NCBI GenBank assembly: GCA_011109175.1
Contig: RDEW01000099.1
Span: 1-64,000 of the forward strand
Origin: Dicyema japonicum
Taxonomy: Eukaryota; Dicyemida; Rhombozoa; Dicyemidae
DNA length: 64,000 bases
Direction of reading: 5' to 3'
Part shown: piece by piece, positions 60,554-64,000 of the stretch
Layout of the letters: each line of letters begins with the position of its first letter
Numbering within the stretch: the stretch's first letter is position 1
Position numbers and translations under genes: made by a program
Notes under the pieces: generated by a model
Databases searched by the model: none
The model's input: the letters and a program-made list of their open reading frames with translations, nothing else
What the model was told of the DNA's origin: nothing

Positions 60554-61350
60554 TTGATAAAACCATGTGCATTGGAAATGCTCTCAATAATACTTGGAAC
60601 AGAGGAAAGACAAAAAATTGAATCAGTTCCGCTATCCAATAATCTAATTCACAGAAAAATATGTGAGTTAAGTCATGACATTTTGTCGCAAATTATTGCA
60701 GAGATCAAGTCAATTCATTTCCGTATATCTTTTCAGTTGGACAAATTAACTGATGTCTCTAATTGTAGTCAACTTATTGTACTAGTGAGGTATTTCCATG
60801 AAGGTAGTTAAAAAAAGATTTGTTGTTTTGTAAAGAATTAAAAAAGACCAAGAAAGGAACAGATTTATTTAACATTGTTTAAGAGTTTTTTTTATGAAGA
60901 ATGATTTGGATATCAAGACTATAGGCTCTGATTAGACGGTCAGCAATGCTTGGAAATAAGTTCTGTTTTGCTGGGTTATTGAAGAATGAAATCTCAAATA
61001 TACGGATTACACACTGTTTTCTTTTATCGTTATGTAATAGCTGTTAAAACTATCACAATTAAAAATAAATATAGAAATCGCTCGAATCCAGAACATGACA
61101 TTCGTATTGCGATTAGCAACAAAATCCCATATTCGACAAAATCATTAAAAATCAATTAATTGTTTACTTTTGTTTATAATAATTTACTTATTTACTTTTG
61201 TTCTCCTTAGTTTAGTTAATTTAAAGATATTGCATTAGAATGTTAATTTTTTTATTTTTTATAGATTAGCAAACTTATGGGAAATAAAAATAATAATATA
61301 AATTGAAAACGTTCTCGGGGTACGAGCTCTATGAAGGTTGGGAATCCCTG
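60554..61350 (+). mobile_element. hAT transposase fragment with right terminal repeat
   Basis: The plus strand encodes IKPCALEMLSIILGTEERQK, VPLSNNLIHRKICELSHDIL and SFQLDKLTDVSNCSQLIVLV, very like ZBED/SCAND3-type hAT transposases, where the catalytic D lies in LDESTDVSN. Stops appear after 60811, followed by a broken KELKKTKKGTDLFNIV block. AAGGTTGGGAATCCCTG ending at 61350 looks like the right hAT terminus. I could not find the left end. Confidence 0.7.
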
Positions 61351-61359
61351 ATCTAATGA

Positions 61360-63040
61360 ATGCTAAGTAATGGGGAAAAAATAATCTTTTTGCAGCCGCA
61401 TCTTCGGCACTACTGAATAAGGAGACAGCACGCTAATTGAACCAAAAAAATCAGAAAGGACATAGATAATCTTCGACCAAGTGACTACCAGGGAGAATTG
61501 AACTAACGAATGATTAGTTATTGTGCTTCAGCGTAAACTGTCGCTTCATAATAAAGTTTTTTAGTTTGGCCCATTTAACAACCTCCCGTCATCTCGGATA
61601 CCATGAAAATCTTATATTAGTCTATAGATAGTATATTGAAAGCTTATTATTTTATAAAAATTCAATAAATTAGTTTCTGTAAAATCTTATTAACTTTAAT
61701 ACGTGAAGCCTGTGACACGTGATCCTCCAATTTTGGTCGGACTGATTTGAACACAGATACTTTGTAATCCCACACTGTTTGTTGTGTTCATAAATTTGGG
61801 TTTATGATGTATCTTTATGCTGACCATCTCGTTTATGCTGACTCGTGACACTAGCAAAGGATTATGGGATTAACAGTCTCGAAGGATCTTGAAGGGAGCA
61901 GAGTCTTCAAAACAGACGAACATGGGCAAAAATTAGAAATTAGTAAAATTAGAAGATTTTCAAGGAACTTGTGAGAAGAAAGGGACGCCTCCGAAATTCC
62001 ATAAAGTATCTCTTACAGAGAGGAATTGCATCGGTTCTCATGACACAGAGCATAGATGAGGCCGTAATTAACTGACTGCCACGTATTTCCTTTTAATTTG
62101 TGATTCTTGGTTTAATGAATAAACTGATTATAATCATTATTTTTGAGAGTGAAAAAAAGACGTTACTAATAAATCACGTTCCAGCTGTCATGAGACATTG
62201 ACATAACGGTCGTCTCACCCTGGATTGTGAAAAATAATTTACGTTTCAAGGTTGAGTCGTGTCGCAAGCACATTCCTGATTTTGTTAACGACACCTTTAC
62301 GCATTCTCTAACCTCCATAGAAATTTCGAAACCGATCGGGATGAAACTGAAACGGTCTCCAATGGCGAGTGTTAATTTTATATCCTCCTTTAATAAAACG
62401 ATTAACTTCCAAAACGTTATAAATTAGAAAGCAATTCTCATGATTGAACGCATTCTCTTAACTATTTGAGAAGACACCCAATACCTGGGCAGAATTCAAA
62501 AAAGATTCTTCTTTTCATCCCACTGAGAGACTACTTTGCTGCTTTTTTTCAATTTCATACTAAAAATTGTTACGTTTCGTATATATGTAGATGCCAGATG
62601 ATACTAATTATTTGGCATGAAGATAACCTTAGTGAAAGGTAAAGGGAGGTCTTTATATCATCGGGACGACTCCCAAGTCTTGTTTGTTGATTGCAGTTGA
62701 GTATTGAGTATGTGACCTGAGTTTACTTACGCTTCTCTAATGTGTGTTAACTGATCCAAATATCATTATGTTCACCGTAAATGATATGTTATTGAAGCTG
62801 AGTAGAAATTTCAGAATGAAGACGATTGACATTTGGAAGAAGAGGACTTTTTGAATTAAAATTTAATTTTTTATTAAAAAAACTAGACTACAAACTTTTA
62901 TATAAAATGTGATTTTAAAAGAATCCTATACACACTTGATTATTAAAATCGTAATCTCCTCTCTTGAAGGTTATTTTGTCTATAATCGTAATAACAGNTA
63001 ACTTTTAGAAATTGTAGTTTTTTCCAACATTGACGGTGGA
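61360..63040. other. No gene recognised; scrap of jockey-like LINE near 62.68 kb
   Basis: The frame 62227-62427 (+) has no known domain. A CTTGTTTGTTGATTGCAGTT segment near 62680 resembles the 39.4-kb LINE edge. A single N lies at 62998. Confidence 0.35.
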
Positions 63041-63049
63041 GAATAAACA

Positions 63050-63560
63050 TCTTTCGCTTATTTTCAGTTCTTTTTCAAGTGAATCACTCCAAACCTTAAT
63101 AAATTTAAACTTAACAACAGCTTTATCACATTGCTCACAGTAGGTCATTAAATCTGAAATAATTCTGGGCACCCAAAAAGTTCCTTCTTTTCGGTTTCAG
63201 TAAAAGATTTTTTGATTAGAGAGTATCGACCACACCAAATTTGCTGAAACAATCAACAAATGTCAAAAGCTATAGAAAATTAATGAGAAAAAATACGCAT
63301 GAATAACCAAGTTTTTGTCAGAATAACGTCGCAAATCGATCAGATCGGCTATATATATGTCGCGTGGTATTTTGCCACAATTGGTGTGTTATCGGAGGTT
63401 TTGTTTCCAAAACCCTCTTAAACACACAAATGTACATCGCTTTACAATATCTCCAACTTCGCTCTTTGTCACATTGTAGTACAGCTTTTCAAAATAATAA
63501 AAAGCATGTTCCTATCAATGTGGGATTTGTTGTGTTCAGACTAAAAACTTAAAGATTGAA
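63050..63560 (-). mobile_element. Second, different integrase-core relic
   Basis: The minus strand encodes VTKSEVGDIVKRC, then IPRDIYIADLIDLRRYSDKN and TFVDCFSKFGVVDTL. The ADL.D...Y and VD.FSKF pattern matches integrases of Polinton/Maverick-like and related elements rather than the 60-kb copy. It is heavily degraded. Confidence 0.5.
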
Positions 63561-63889
63561 TATACCTCAATAGTTAATCGTTTAGCTCTAGTTCGTCGTT
63601 TGCAAAAAATCGTAATTTATAATTTGTTTCCTACAAATGAGCAATTATAAATATACGTAGATATATGGCACATTGTTTTCAAACGTAAAACTACTGGCAT
63701 GTCTTTTATAAGGCCTCTTATCGGATATTGCCAGATCTGAAGGGAACAAGTCAAATTCTTTAAATTCCTTAATTATTTTCAGATAGTGAAGAAACAATCG
63801 AACAACAAAAACCATCAGTCGCGTGTTAATAAAAGCGTGCTGAATAATTTTTTAAATAATTTAAATTACTTATTATTAAGAAACAAATT

Positions 63890-64000
63890 AATAATAATAA
63901 CATAATAACAGCCTTTTTTCACGGAGCCGTGGTATTAGCTCCGCATAGGCAGGACACACACTTTATTTAAGTAAAGGACAGTTAATTTTAACTAATCGTA
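63890..64000 (-). mobile_element. LINE 3' tail, inverted copy of 4.35-4.46 kb
   Basis: Reverse complement of 4350-4456 with few differences, including the CGGAGC/GCTCCG stem and AAATAAAGTGTGTGTCCTGC. The body of the element would lie beyond the right edge of the window. Confidence 0.6.

Noticed and set aside
1-64000. tRNA, rRNA, snRNA or riboswitch
   Set aside because: No stretch with tRNA A/B boxes plus cloverleaf pairing, and no rRNA-like conserved blocks were seen by eye; a covariance-model scan (tRNAscan-SE, Infernal) would be decisive.

Overview
The window is AT-rich metazoan DNA made of a few compact host genes, nearly all on the minus strand, set in a dense graveyard of decayed transposable elements. 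The strongest clue to the organism is intron size. A papain-family protease and an inositol-phosphate kinase can be read end to end once GT...AG introns of only 18-27 nt are removed (one of about 50 nt). A Dishevelled homologue with DIX, PDZ and DEP domains also has a 26-nt intron. Metazoan Wnt machinery together with introns averaging about 25 nt is a hallmark reported for dicyemid mesozoans. I therefore infer a dicyemid (Dicyema-like) parasite, but this rests on knowledge of the group, not on a database match.

Layout: 1-5.1 kb holds LINE debris (endonuclease at the left edge, a 3' tail near 4.4 kb, a C-terminal fragment near 5 kb). 5.6-6.9 kb (-) is a spliced type-I membrane protein gene with two LAMP-like repeats. 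7-16 kb holds LINE 3' ends of two classes (RTE-like; R2/NeSL-like with a restriction-like endonuclease). 16.5-17.3 kb (-) is a one-domain paralogue of the 6-kb gene, interrupted by a 22-bp tandem duplication. 17.9-22.8 kb (-) is a decayed RTE-like LINE with a pogo/Tigger transposon inserted in its endonuclease (near-identical TIRs, TA target duplication). 23.6-24.4 kb (-) is an unidentified spliced gene. 25.1-26.1 kb is a non-autonomous hAT-like element. 26.2-27.1 kb (-) encodes the inositol-polyphosphate kinase, 30.3-32.0 kb (-) Dishevelled, and 32.8-33.9 kb (-) a complete cathepsin L-like cysteine protease.

From 34 to 64 kb the window is almost entirely repeats: an R2/NeSL-like LINE (35-37 kb, -), a jockey/CR1-like LINE (38.1-39.8 kb, -), an inverted LINE chimera (40.5-41.0 kb), a ~1.4-kb spaced direct repeat around a ~163-bp tandem array (44.5-46.5 kb), two relatives of that array (56.5-57.2 and 58.8-59.4 kb), pogo/Tigger relics (47.8 and 52.4 kb), a long inverted repeat (49.9-50.5 / 53.2-53.8 kb), a LINE gag-like plus endonuclease fragment (55 kb), two different integrase-core relics (59.7-60.3 and 63.1-63.6 kb) and a hAT transposase fragment (60.5 kb). 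One more possible spliced host gene lies at 54.2-54.9 kb (-).

The host genes do not form an obvious pathway. Two belong to signalling (Dishevelled, inositol phosphate kinase), and three are probably secretory or lysosomal (cathepsin and two LAMP-like proteins). I saw no rRNA or tRNA genes and no CRISPR array. Exon boundaries were derived by hand from reading frame and splice dinucleotides. Two single N bases and several short exact tandem duplications suggest local assembly joins.
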